This document shows positions 57,682 to 64,000 of a DNA stretch of 64,000 bases, one piece after another (the first letter of the stretch is position 1; each line of letters opens with the position of its first letter). The notes beneath the pieces were generated by a model, which was given only the letters and a program-made list of their open reading frames with translations, was not told the origin of the DNA and searched no databases. A program made the position numbers and the translations under genes. The stretch covers positions 19,842 through 83,841 of the forward strand of contig JACRAS010000104.1 of NCBI GenBank assembly GCA_016234705.1, written 5' to 3'. This stretch comes from Betaproteobacteria bacterium. GTDB taxonomy: Bacteria > Pseudomonadota > Gammaproteobacteria > Burkholderiales > SG8-39.

Positions 57682-58158
57682 ATGCAAACTGTCGGACTAG
57701 GGCTTTACTTCGAGGACCTTCCTGTCGGTAAAACCTTCAAGACCGTGGCGCGCACCATCCAGGATGCGGACATCTGCGCATTTATCAACGTCGTCCACAT
57801 GACCGAAGTGCTGTTCACGGACATGGAATTTGTCAAGAACGAGTCCGATATCAAGGGTCGCGTCGCACCCGGTTCGCTGAGCTACTGCTATGCCGAGGGA
57901 TTGCTGGCGCAGGCGACGATGCAAAAGACCGGCTATGCGTTTCTCAACATGGAACTCAACATAGAAAACCCGGCGTTTGCCGGCGACACCATCCACGTCG
58001 AATGCGAAGTGATCGAAGCGCGGCTATCGAAAAGCCGCCCTGGCCGCGGCTTGGTGCGCACGCGCAACAAGGTAGTCAAACACAACGGCCAGGTGGTGCT
58101 GACCTACACGCCGCTGCGCATGATCAAGTGCCGCAGTGAACTCAAGGCCGGGGAGTGA
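57682..58158 (+). CDS. MaoC-like acyl-CoA dehydratase
   Basis: The 158-residue single hot-dog protein opens with LYFEDLPVGKTFKTVARTIQ. It has the acceptable MaoC catalytic-region pattern (TIQDADICAFINVVHMTEV) and the later GRVAPGSLSYCYAEGLL. Such proteins hydrate 2-enoyl-CoA or related esters. The canonical hydratase 2 Asp/His motif is only partly recognisable (ADICAFINVVH), so the exact chemistry is open. AAGGAG precedes ATG 57682. It overlaps the CoA-transferase by four bases. Confidence 0.8.
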   Translation: MQTVGLGLYFEDLPVGKTFKTVARTIQDADICAFINVVHMTEVLFTDMEFVKNESDIKGRVAPGSLSYCYAEGLLAQATMQKTGYAFLNMELNIENPAFAGDTIHVECEVIEARLSKSRPGRGLVRTRNKVVKHNGQVVLTYTPLRMIKCRSELKAGE

Positions 58159-59381
58159 CGACCGCCATCGGCGCACCCGCTGTCGGCGCGCTCGCCGGAG
58201 TGCGCGTGCTCGATCTGACCGTCAACGTCCTGGGGCCGCTCGCGACCCAGACTCTGGGTGACATGGGCGCCGACGTGATCAAGATCGAGCCGCCGCAGGG
58301 CGACCCGATGCGCGATACCGGGCCTGCGCGGCATGCGCAAATGTCGGTCTTTTATCTCAACATGAATCGCAACAAGAAAAGCGTGGTGCTGGACCTCAAG
58401 AGCCCCGCCGCGCTCGAGGCATTGCTTCGTCTGGTCGGGGATGCCGACGTGCTCGTTCACAGCATGCGAACGCAGGCGGCCGAACGCCTGGGCCTGAGCT
58501 ACGCCGCGCTTGCAGCGCGCAATCCCCGCCTGGTATACGCCTCGGCGCCGGGATACAACCCGGATGGACCGTATCGCGATCGGCCGGCATACGATGATGT
58601 GATTCAGGGTGAGAGCGGACTGGCCGATTTGGTGCATATGGCTACCGGTGTACCCGGTTACCTGCCCACAGTCGTGGCTGACAAACTGTGCGGCGTGTTT
58701 CTCGCCTCCGCCATCGGCATGGCCCTGTTCAGCCGCGAGCGCACGGGTCGCGGGCAACAGGTGCAGATACCGATGCTCGAAACCATGCTGTCGTTTAACC
58801 TGGTCGAGCATCTGTGGGCCGGTGCGTTCGGCGACGAAGGCCGCCTGGGCTACGGGCGTGCACTGTCGCGCCAACGCAGGCCCTATGCAACCAAGGACGG
58901 CTTCATCTGCCTGCTCGCAAACAGCGACGAACAGTGGAAGCGCCTGTTGGCCGCGCTCGACCGGCCGGAACTCGCGCTCGATCCGCGTTTCGCGACCATG
59001 GAGGCGCGCACCGAGAACATCGACGCCTTGTACTCGATCGTGGCGGACCGGATCGGCCTGCGCACCACCGGAGAGTGGCGCGCGCTTCTGGACGCGGCGG
59101 ACATTCCGAACGGGCCCATGAACCGGTTGCAGGATCTGCTCGGCGACCCGTATTTTAGAGAGACGAACTTCTTTGAACGGTATGAGCACCCCAGCGAAGG
59201 GCCGCTGATTACCACTGCGATCCCGCAGCGGTTCTCGCAAACACCCGGCAGCATCCGCCTGCCGCCGCCGCGCCTGGGCGAGCACACCCGCGAGGTGCTG
59301 CAATCGGCGGGTTATGACGACGCCGGTATCGCGCGCATCGCACAGGGTGCGCGGGCGCGCCAGGTCGCCGGGACAGCGTAA
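58155..59381 (+). CDS. Family III CoA-transferase (CaiB/BaiF)
   Basis: The 408-residue enzyme opens LAGVRVLDLTVNVLGPLATQ. Its CoA-binding MNRNKKSVVLDLKS, the active-site Asp region AGYNPDGPYRDRPAYDDVIQ-like segment (catalytic Asp in GPYRDRPAYDD) and the C-terminal PPPRLGEHTREVL are all present. It moves CoA between carboxylic acids. GTG 58155 overlaps the MaoC stop. Its partner acid is unknown; a small dicarboxylate or hydroxy acid fits the neighbours. Confidence 0.9.
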   Translation: MTTAIGAPAVGALAGVRVLDLTVNVLGPLATQTLGDMGADVIKIEPPQGDPMRDTGPARHAQMSVFYLNMNRNKKSVVLDLKSPAALEALLRLVGDADVLVHSMRTQAAERLGLSYAALAARNPRLVYASAPGYNPDGPYRDRPAYDDVIQGESGLADLVHMATGVPGYLPTVVADKLCGVFLASAIGMALFSRERTGRGQQVQIPMLETMLSFNLVEHLWAGAFGDEGRLGYGRALSRQRRPYATKDGFICLLANSDEQWKRLLAALDRPELALDPRFATMEARTENIDALYSIVADRIGLRTTGEWRALLDAADIPNGPMNRLQDLLGDPYFRETNFFERYEHPSEGPLITTAIPQRFSQTPGSIRLPPPRLGEHTREVLQSAGYDDAGIARIAQGARARQVAGTA

Positions 59382-59384
59382 CCG

Positions 59385-59933
59385 CGGCCATCGGCCGGCG
59401 GTGTCGGTCTCGCGGCCGTCGAAGTCGGCAAGCTTCTCGGCGCGACCGTCATTGCCACAGCCTCCAGCCGGGAGAAACTCGCGATCGCGCAAGATCGCGG
59501 CGGCGACCATGCGATCGACTACACGCGCGACAATTTCAAGGATCGCGTGATGGAGATCACCGCAGGCAACGGGGCCGACGTCATCCTCGATACCGTCGGC
59601 GGCGAGGTGTTCGAACAGTCCATGCGTTGCATCGCCTGGGGCGGCCGCCTGCTGGTGGTTGGTTTCGCCGGCGGACGGATTCCGGAAATCAAGATGAATC
59701 AAGCGCTGCTCAAATGCTTCAGCATCGTCGGGGTGCGCGCTATGGAGCACGTCAAACGCAAGCCAAAGGAAGGCGCTGCCTATCGAGACTGGATGCTCGG
59801 CTGGGCCGACAAGGGCCGGCTAAGGCCGCATGTCTCGCATGCGCTCCCGCTGGAGCGTTTCCGCGAGGCGATGGAACTGCTGCAATCCCGCAAGGCCATC
59901 GGCCGAGTCGTGCTCGAGGTGCGGCCGGGTTGA
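59385..59933 (+). pseudogene. Truncated zinc-type quinone oxidoreductase (C-terminal half)
   Basis: Immediately after the CoA-transferase stop, the frame opens into the nucleotide-binding motif GGVGLAAVEVGKLLGATVIA of an NADPH:quinone oxidoreductase and continues to a normal C-terminus (ALPLERFREAMELLQSRKAI, IGRVVLEV). The N-terminal catalytic half (~140 residues) is missing. The first ATG is at 59547, in the middle of the domain. It is a remnant left by a deletion whose left end coincides with the CoA-transferase gene end. Confidence 0.8.
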
Positions 59934-59977
59934 AGGGGTTCGAGGTGGAACGGAGTCAATCGGCCGGCCGCGCCGCG

Positions 59978-60096
59978 GCGGCGAAGGTGCGCGGTTTCTT
60001 TGTTGCTGTGGCTGGGGCGAGCGGCGCCGAAACGCTGCACTGCTGGCGCGCTTCCTTCCGACGCTGGAAGTGTTGGAAGCGCGCGCGGCCGGCTAG
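59978..60096 (+). pseudogene. Chimeric relic: PIN-like toxin 3' part joined to a copy of the pgk 3' end
   Basis: Bases 59978-60058 resemble 61095-61175 of the intact PIN-like gene (AAKVRGFFV then AGASG), with a one-base loss that breaks the frame (GCCGAAACG against CCCGAAAACG). Bases 60066-60096 are 30/31 identical to 56411-56441, the end of pgk with its stop codon. No functional product is possible. Confidence 0.7.
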
Positions 60097-60104
60097 CCTA
60101 TCGC

Positions 60105-60136
60105 GCGCCGTAACAGAGATGCGCCGTAACAGAGAT
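60105..60136. repeat. 16-bp perfect tandem duplication
   Basis: GCGCCGTAACAGAGAT occurs twice in direct succession (60105-60120 and 60121-60136), between the relic and the DUF433 gene. Confidence 0.85.
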
Positions 60137-60191
60137 TGCTCTTGGGCAATATAAGCATTACCATTCAGTCCGTTGTTTGGGGGGATAGCCG

Positions 60192-60866
60192 ATGAACCGT
60201 AGAGCCTTGACCGAACGCGATTTGCGGGAAATACCCGCCTACTCGATCGCAGAGGCGGCAGGGTACCTGCGCGTGCCGAAATCGACCCTCCGTGCGTGGC
60301 TGCTTGGCCAGAAATCGTTTCGTTCGGTGATCGAAATTGCCGATCGAAAGGAGCGCCGCTTGTCCTTCATTAACCTGGTCGAAGCGTTTGTTCTTTCTGC
60401 GATCCGCCGCGAACATACCATCCCGTTGCCCAAGGTACGCAAGGCGATGGATTACCTGCGCCGCACGTTCAAGACGCATCGCCCGCTTGCCGATGAGCAG
60501 TTCGCGACAGACGGGGTCGATCTGTTCGTGGAAAAATTCGGCGCGTTAGTCGGTGCAACGCAAGAAGGCCAAGTGCAGTTGCGCGAGATCATCCTCGATC
60601 GTCTCAAAGATGTTCGCCGCGACCTGAAGGGCGTGCCGGAAAGAATTGTCCTGTTTCCGGCGCGCGGTTCCGCGGCCACGGGCGATGTAGTGATCGACCC
60701 GCGCGTTTCTTTCGGCCGGCCGGTGCTGGACGGCTTTGGCGTGCGAACCGCTATCTTGGCCGAGCGTTTCCACGCCGGCGATAGCATAGACGCGCTTGCG
60801 CACGATTATGGCGTCCCTCCGGAAGCGATCGAGAACGCGCTTCGCTGCGAACCTCGCGCGGCGTGA
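60192..60866 (+). CDS. DUF433 family antitoxin
   Basis: The 224-residue protein has an N-terminal MerR-like helix-turn-helix (YSIAEAAGYLRVPKSTLRAW), a middle helical part and a C-terminal DUF433 domain (VVIDPRVSFGRPVLDGFGVR, then DSIDALAHDYGVPPEAIENA). DUF433 proteins are antitoxins of PIN-like toxins, and such a gene follows at once. GGGGGGA precedes ATG 60192. The length fits the two-domain VapB45-like type. Confidence 0.83.
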   Translation: MNRRALTERDLREIPAYSIAEAAGYLRVPKSTLRAWLLGQKSFRSVIEIADRKERRLSFINLVEAFVLSAIRREHTIPLPKVRKAMDYLRRTFKTHRPLADEQFATDGVDLFVEKFGALVGATQEGQVQLREIILDRLKDVRRDLKGVPERIVLFPARGSAATGDVVIDPRVSFGRPVLDGFGVRTAILAERFHAGDSIDALAHDYGVPPEAIENALRCEPRAA

Positions 60867-61263
60867 CAGAGCGCGGCTCGCATCCCTTACCTTCTTCGTC
60901 GATAGGCAACTCGGCCGTTTCATAGTGCCGGAAGCCTTGCGCGCTGCCGGCGCGCAGGTCGAGGCCCATGACGACCACTTCGCGCAGAACACCACCGACG
61001 TCGAGTGGCTCACGAAAGTGGGTAAGCGGGGCTGGGTGGTGATCTCCAAGGACCAGAACATCCGTCGCAACCCGCTGGAACTCGCGGCCTACGAGGCGGC
61101 GAAGGTACGCGGTTTCTTCGTCACTGCGGCTGGGGCGAGCGGCCCCGAAAACGCTGCACTGCTCGCACGCTGCCTGCCGGGCATGGTCCGGCGCTCTGCC
61201 GGTCGTCGAGGTCCTTTTCTGTTTACTATTTCCCGAAGCGGCGTCTTCACCAGGCTGTTCTAG
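60796..61263 (+). CDS. VapC45/DUF5615-type PIN-like toxin
   Basis: The 155-residue protein has FFVDRQLGRFIVPEALRAAG with the first acidic residue, then DHFAQNTTDVEWL and GWVVISKDQNIRRNPLE, the pattern of PIN-like VapC45 toxins paired with DUF433. The conserved region starts near residue 30. The only ATG starts (60796, 60808) overlap the antitoxin by up to 71 bases, an unusually long overlap, and no other start codon lies closer in this frame. Confidence 0.75.
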   Translation: MRTIMASLRKRSRTRFAANLARRDRARLASLTFFVDRQLGRFIVPEALRAAGAQVEAHDDHFAQNTTDVEWLTKVGKRGWVVISKDQNIRRNPLELAAYEAAKVRGFFVTAAGASGPENAALLARCLPGMVRRSAGRRGPFLFTISRSGVFTRLF

Positions 61264-61301
61264 CCGCACAAATGATCTTCGCCCTTTTTGGGATCTCGAA
61301 A

Positions 61302-61337
61302 TGCCAACGCTAGACTGGCTATACCGGCATATGGCGA
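61302..61337 (+). pseudogene. Third relic of a Mod methyltransferase start
   Basis: ATGCCAACGCTAGACTGGCT encodes MPTLDWL, the same first seven residues as the Mod relic at 37 kb, then diverges (YRHMARSS) within a dozen codons. It is on the opposite strand and differs at several third-codon positions, so it is a separate relic rather than a recent copy. Confidence 0.45.
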
Positions 61338-61403
61338 GAAGCTCAATTTCAGCGCCGAGCGGCCTGCGCGTAGAATGTCGGACGAGGAGTCCCCGAGCAC
61401 GTC

Positions 61404-61448
61404 ATTCCCGCGTGGTGAGCATTCACCCGCGAAAGCAGGGGCGGGAAT
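61404..61448. repeat. REP-like palindromic element
   Basis: ATTCCCGC at 61404-61411 and GCGGGAAT at 61441-61448 form a perfect 8-bp inverted repeat around a GC-rich centre (ACCCGCGAAAGCAGGGG). This is the form of a dispersed intergenic palindrome common in proteobacteria (CATTCCCGCGAAAGCGGGAATCC-like, here with an insertion). It marks the boundary between the toxin-antitoxin zone and the lower-GC defence-like genes. Confidence 0.65.
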
Positions 61449-61509
61449 CCATGGGTTCACAAAGGCAAATTCCCAAATTTTGCAACACGTTTGATCGTCG
61501 AGGCGTCTA

Positions 61510-63135
61510 GTGCCCTATCCGCATACCTTCGAATTCTTGAGGGAGAACGATAGACCAGCCGTCTTCATGTGTGGCGCTGGGACCTCGTTCGGGCTAAATC
61601 CGATGCCACGCGACATCTTGGCAGCAAATCGCGCTAGTGCGGAAGCTGCGATTGCCGCGTTTACTGGCAAAGCGTTTCCTGCTCTAACGGTCGACCCAAC
61701 TGCCGCAGATGCGCTATATGTCTGGGCAGGTCAGGCTAACGATGAATTGGCCGCTGCGAAACACCGGTGCCCGAAATTGATGATCGCGCAAGTCCTTGGC
61801 TTTACATCAGACCCCAAATGGTTGATCGGCGTGGCCTTGCCAGCCGCGCAGGCGCAACCGAGGCACCGAGTTATCGCTCGTCTTACCCGAGAAGAATGTT
61901 GGCAATCGATTTGGACGTTTAATTGGGATTGCCATATTGAGTTGGCGCTAGAAAGTATCGGATTAAAGGAGCAAGAGAAGGTCGAGGACCAACCTTGGCC
62001 CATGCGATTTCAACGCGTTCTCACGTTGCGTGACTACGGAAAAGCTCCTCAGAATCGAACAATTGTTATTCACAAACGGCATGGATGCATTAAGAACATC
62101 AACGATCTTGAAACCCGCGATATCGATGGCAAAGCAACAGCGGACGACTATGTGAACTTTCGGTTCAGGATAACTAAGGTTGAGTTAACCGAAGAGCTCG
62201 ACAAAACAAGTGCTGATTACAAGTCGTTTTGCGGTCAGATTGTTTCCGCTTTCGCCGGTCATCCGCTAGCAGTGTTTGGATGGAGTGCAAGTGAGAAATA
62301 CTTGCTAGATGAATTTGAGAACTGTGCAGAGCAACTTCAGAAGTATCCGGATCCGGTCGGCAGACTGTCTATCGTGGACCCTCTTTACAATCCCGACGGC
62401 CACTCACGACTTAGCGCGATCTACGCTGTAACGAAGGAGCAATCGCATTTTCCCATTGCGCCAGCGCCGGGTGAGCCTGACCAGGACAACTTGTTCTTGT
62501 GGATACAGACGCTTTACGCGCTCGCGGTTATACACAGGACCTTGGATGATCACAAGGTACTTCAAGAGTGGCTAACCACGGTAATCGAAGGTATCAAAGT
62601 AGACGTGCGGCCTTCGTGGATAACTTATTGGGTGGATGTTTTCTTGCCAGCATGGGTGCAACTGTGTTGGCGGACTGGCTTGGTAACGGCAAGCCTTGGA
62701 GGTCGAAAGCTGAGACCCGAACAGATAATGCTCGAGGGCGAAGAATGGTACGTGCCTCTTCGTCAAGATCTGCCTGAGAGACCAGAATTAATTTCTGCAG
62801 CGTATCTACTTAAGGCCCTGAGCGATAGCGCGGACACCTACCGATTCGACCTTGTGTCGGGCACCCTTTACTTGGATAGTGGAGCACAAGTTGTCCTCCC
62901 GCTCCCCGCGTGGGGCGATCCATCGCACACAAACATGTTGAATTCTGTACCTAGAGTTGTGGCTCGCATCAAGACGGCGCGTGGATTCGCGAATAGAGTG
63001 ACGCTGCTTGCCATGCCGATAGATGGAACGCCAGTCTTAGACCATACGAAAGGCGCAGTGAAGGCAGCTTACCTTCTTGTTGCGAAGCTGCGGTCGGACG
63101 CGGATATCACGGTGGTAGGTCTTGAAGAAATCTAG
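61510..63135 (+). CDS. SIR2-like domain protein, putative NADase defence effector
   Basis: The 541-residue protein starts with a GTG at 61510. Residues 1-~290 form a SIR2-like domain: the NAD-binding GAGTS (22-26) in FMCGAGTSFG, the WTFNWDCHIEL motif with Asn138 and Asp140 (the TxNxD position), the catalytic His191 in IHKRHGCI, and FGWSASEKYLLDEF near 256-268, where SIR2_2 proteins have a similar helix. The remaining ~250 residues are mixed helix/strand and not recognised. Codon use is visibly less GC-rich than in all genes to the left. Many phage-defence SIR2 proteins deplete NAD+. The next gene is an ATPase nine bases on. Confidence 0.8.
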   Translation: MPYPHTFEFLRENDRPAVFMCGAGTSFGLNPMPRDILAANRASAEAAIAAFTGKAFPALTVDPTAADALYVWAGQANDELAAAKHRCPKLMIAQVLGFTSDPKWLIGVALPAAQAQPRHRVIARLTREECWQSIWTFNWDCHIELALESIGLKEQEKVEDQPWPMRFQRVLTLRDYGKAPQNRTIVIHKRHGCIKNINDLETRDIDGKATADDYVNFRFRITKVELTEELDKTSADYKSFCGQIVSAFAGHPLAVFGWSASEKYLLDEFENCAEQLQKYPDPVGRLSIVDPLYNPDGHSRLSAIYAVTKEQSHFPIAPAPGEPDQDNLFLWIQTLYALAVIHRTLDDHKVLQEWLTTVIEGIKVDVRPSWITYWVDVFLPAWVQLCWRTGLVTASLGGRKLRPEQIMLEGEEWYVPLRQDLPERPELISAAYLLKALSDSADTYRFDLVSGTLYLDSGAQVVLPLPAWGDPSHTNMLNSVPRVVARIKTARGFANRVTLLAMPIDGTPVLDHTKGAVKAAYLLVAKLRSDADITVVGLEEI

Positions 63136-63144
63136 GAGGTGCAT

Positions 63145-64000
63145 ATGGGCGTTGCGCTAACTGAGTGTCGAAAGTTCCTAGAAGGAAGATACCGCAATTT
63201 ACTAGGCCTCCAAGCTGGATTTGCGGATGAAATGCGGGACCGCCAAACAGCGTGGCTGTCGGTATCGTTGGACGATCTCGGACGGACAGGTAAGGATGAT
63301 GGACACGCAGCGGTCTTAGTAGATCCTGAAATTGGGACCCTTCTCTATCTCATAGAGTATGGGAAGGACCAAAACGTTGTCGCCTTAGTGGTTAAAGCCC
63401 TTGCTCTAAGGACTCGGTTACTTCTCGGGGCGACCAAGACCACGGAGAAGCAATCTCGGGATCCCCTGGGTTCTTGGCGCGTTGCGATTTATTGGCTCGT
63501 GGAGGAGGAACCGCTGTTTCAATTCTGGGAAGACGCTGTTGCTCAACTTCGTGCAGATGCCCCCCATATGGAAGAAATTCCTATTGATGCGATATGCAAA
63601 GGTACTGAAGGTTGGTCTGCTGCCTTTCAGCTACATCGCTTTCCTAGACTGCTTCTCAACTCGCGCCGCGTATTAAGAATTGGGAATCGTCTTGACGTGG
63701 AGCGCTGGTCAGCAGCTGATGCGAAAGTGGAGGAAGGGCTGGAAGGATTTTCCGGAAAATTCACGGACAAAATGCAACGCGAACTAGCGCTGTCTGTGGA
63801 GCGACAATTGGTGGTTCTAAAGAATCAAGAAAGGACTGACGCAAGTAGTAAAGCGCCCCCTTCTGGTAAGGGTTACAACCTCCCACGAACTCTCGGAATA
63901 AAGAATTTTCGGAACATAAAGGAAGCATCCTTAGAGTTGATCTCTGAGCCCGTGTCATGTTCGGTGATCGCTGGGCCAAATGGATCTGGCAAGAGCGCTC
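63145..64000 (+). CDS. AAA ATPase (AAA15/23-like) with unknown N-terminal region, 3' end outside window
   Basis: The frame is open from ATG 63145 to the window edge (285 residues). GGAGGT lies upstream and only nine bases separate it from the SIR2-like stop, so the genes form an operon. Residues 1-~245 are unrecognised, with mixed helices and strands (LVDPEIGTLLYLIEYGKDQN, AAFQLHRFPRLLLNSRRVL). From ~252 the start of a RecF/OLD-like ATPase appears (LGIKNFRNIKEASLEL), ending in a Walker A motif GPNGSGKS at 277-284. Walker B and later domains are not visible. It probably acts as the sensor or regulator of the SIR2 effector. Confidence 0.8.
   Translation, partial: MGVALTECRKFLEGRYRNLLGLQAGFADEMRDRQTAWLSVSLDDLGRTGKDDGHAAVLVDPEIGTLLYLIEYGKDQNVVALVVKALALRTRLLLGATKTTEKQSRDPLGSWRVAIYWLVEEEPLFQFWEDAVAQLRADAPHMEEIPIDAICKGTEGWSAAFQLHRFPRLLLNSRRVLRIGNRLDVERWSAADAKVEEGLEGFSGKFTDKMQRELALSVERQLVVLKNQERTDASSKAPPSGKGYNLPRTLGIKNFRNIKEASLELISEPVSCSVIAGPNGSGKSA

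Noticed and set aside
63482..63676. 64-codon frame inside the ATPase gene
   Set aside because: The ATPase frame from 63145 is open to the window edge and ends in a Walker A motif, so this is a shadow.

Overview
The window is high-GC bacterial chromosome (GC-rich codons almost throughout, visibly less so in the last 2.5 kb). A copK gene, form IA RuBisCO with a proteobacterial cbb operon, a CzcI-like protein and the overall gene style all point to a betaproteobacterium that can fix CO2 and lives with copper and other heavy metals. This placement is inferred from families, not from a marker gene.

Layout. 0-6.1 kb: the 3' part of a MASE1 histidine kinase with a FixJ-type regulator; a BI-1 protein and a TerC-universal stress protein fusion on the minus strand; a LysR regulator with a beta-carbonic anhydrase. 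6.1-34.4 kb: a metal-resistance region. It has a CusRS-like two-component system, a czcICBA-type RND operon, a DsbB/DsbA pair, several small His/Met-rich or membrane proteins, an isoprenylcysteine methyltransferase-like protein, a Cu+ P-type ATPase, a lipoprotein/DUF6502/DUF5666 block, a CopI-like cupredoxin, a CusF-like protein, cusCBA, a PII-like protein and copK. Four copies of one 26-bp motif, three reading rightward and one leftward, each precede a metal gene cluster in the matching direction. They look like one regulon.

34.7-41.7 kb: YihY, RsmE, then a toxin-antitoxin accumulation zone with HepT/MntA, VapC/VapB, PIN/AbrB and a lone XRE antitoxin. Relics lie among them: a truncated type III DNA methyltransferase with a damaged catalytic motif, a CoA-transferase tail and a partial MntA copy. 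42-46 kb: ordinary metabolism (FAH-family hydrolase, D-amino-acid dehydrogenase, NudC, a hydroxyisobutyrate dehydrogenase-like enzyme).

46.1-56.4 kb: a Calvin cycle cluster, cbbR divergent from cbbL-cbbS-cbbY-cbbF-cbbP-cbbT-gap-pgk. The encoded RuBisCO large subunit has Val where the active-site Mg2+ ligand Glu204 (spinach numbering) is expected. 56.5-59.9 kb: an acyl-CoA dehydrogenase/MaoC/CoA-transferase operon ending in a truncated oxidoreductase. 60-61.5 kb: a DUF433/PIN-like toxin-antitoxin pair, relics and a REP-like palindrome. From 61.5 kb to the edge, lower-GC DNA carries a SIR2-like gene followed by an AAA ATPase with an unrecognised N-terminal region. This is the best candidate for an undescribed defence system, but the ATPase runs off the window.
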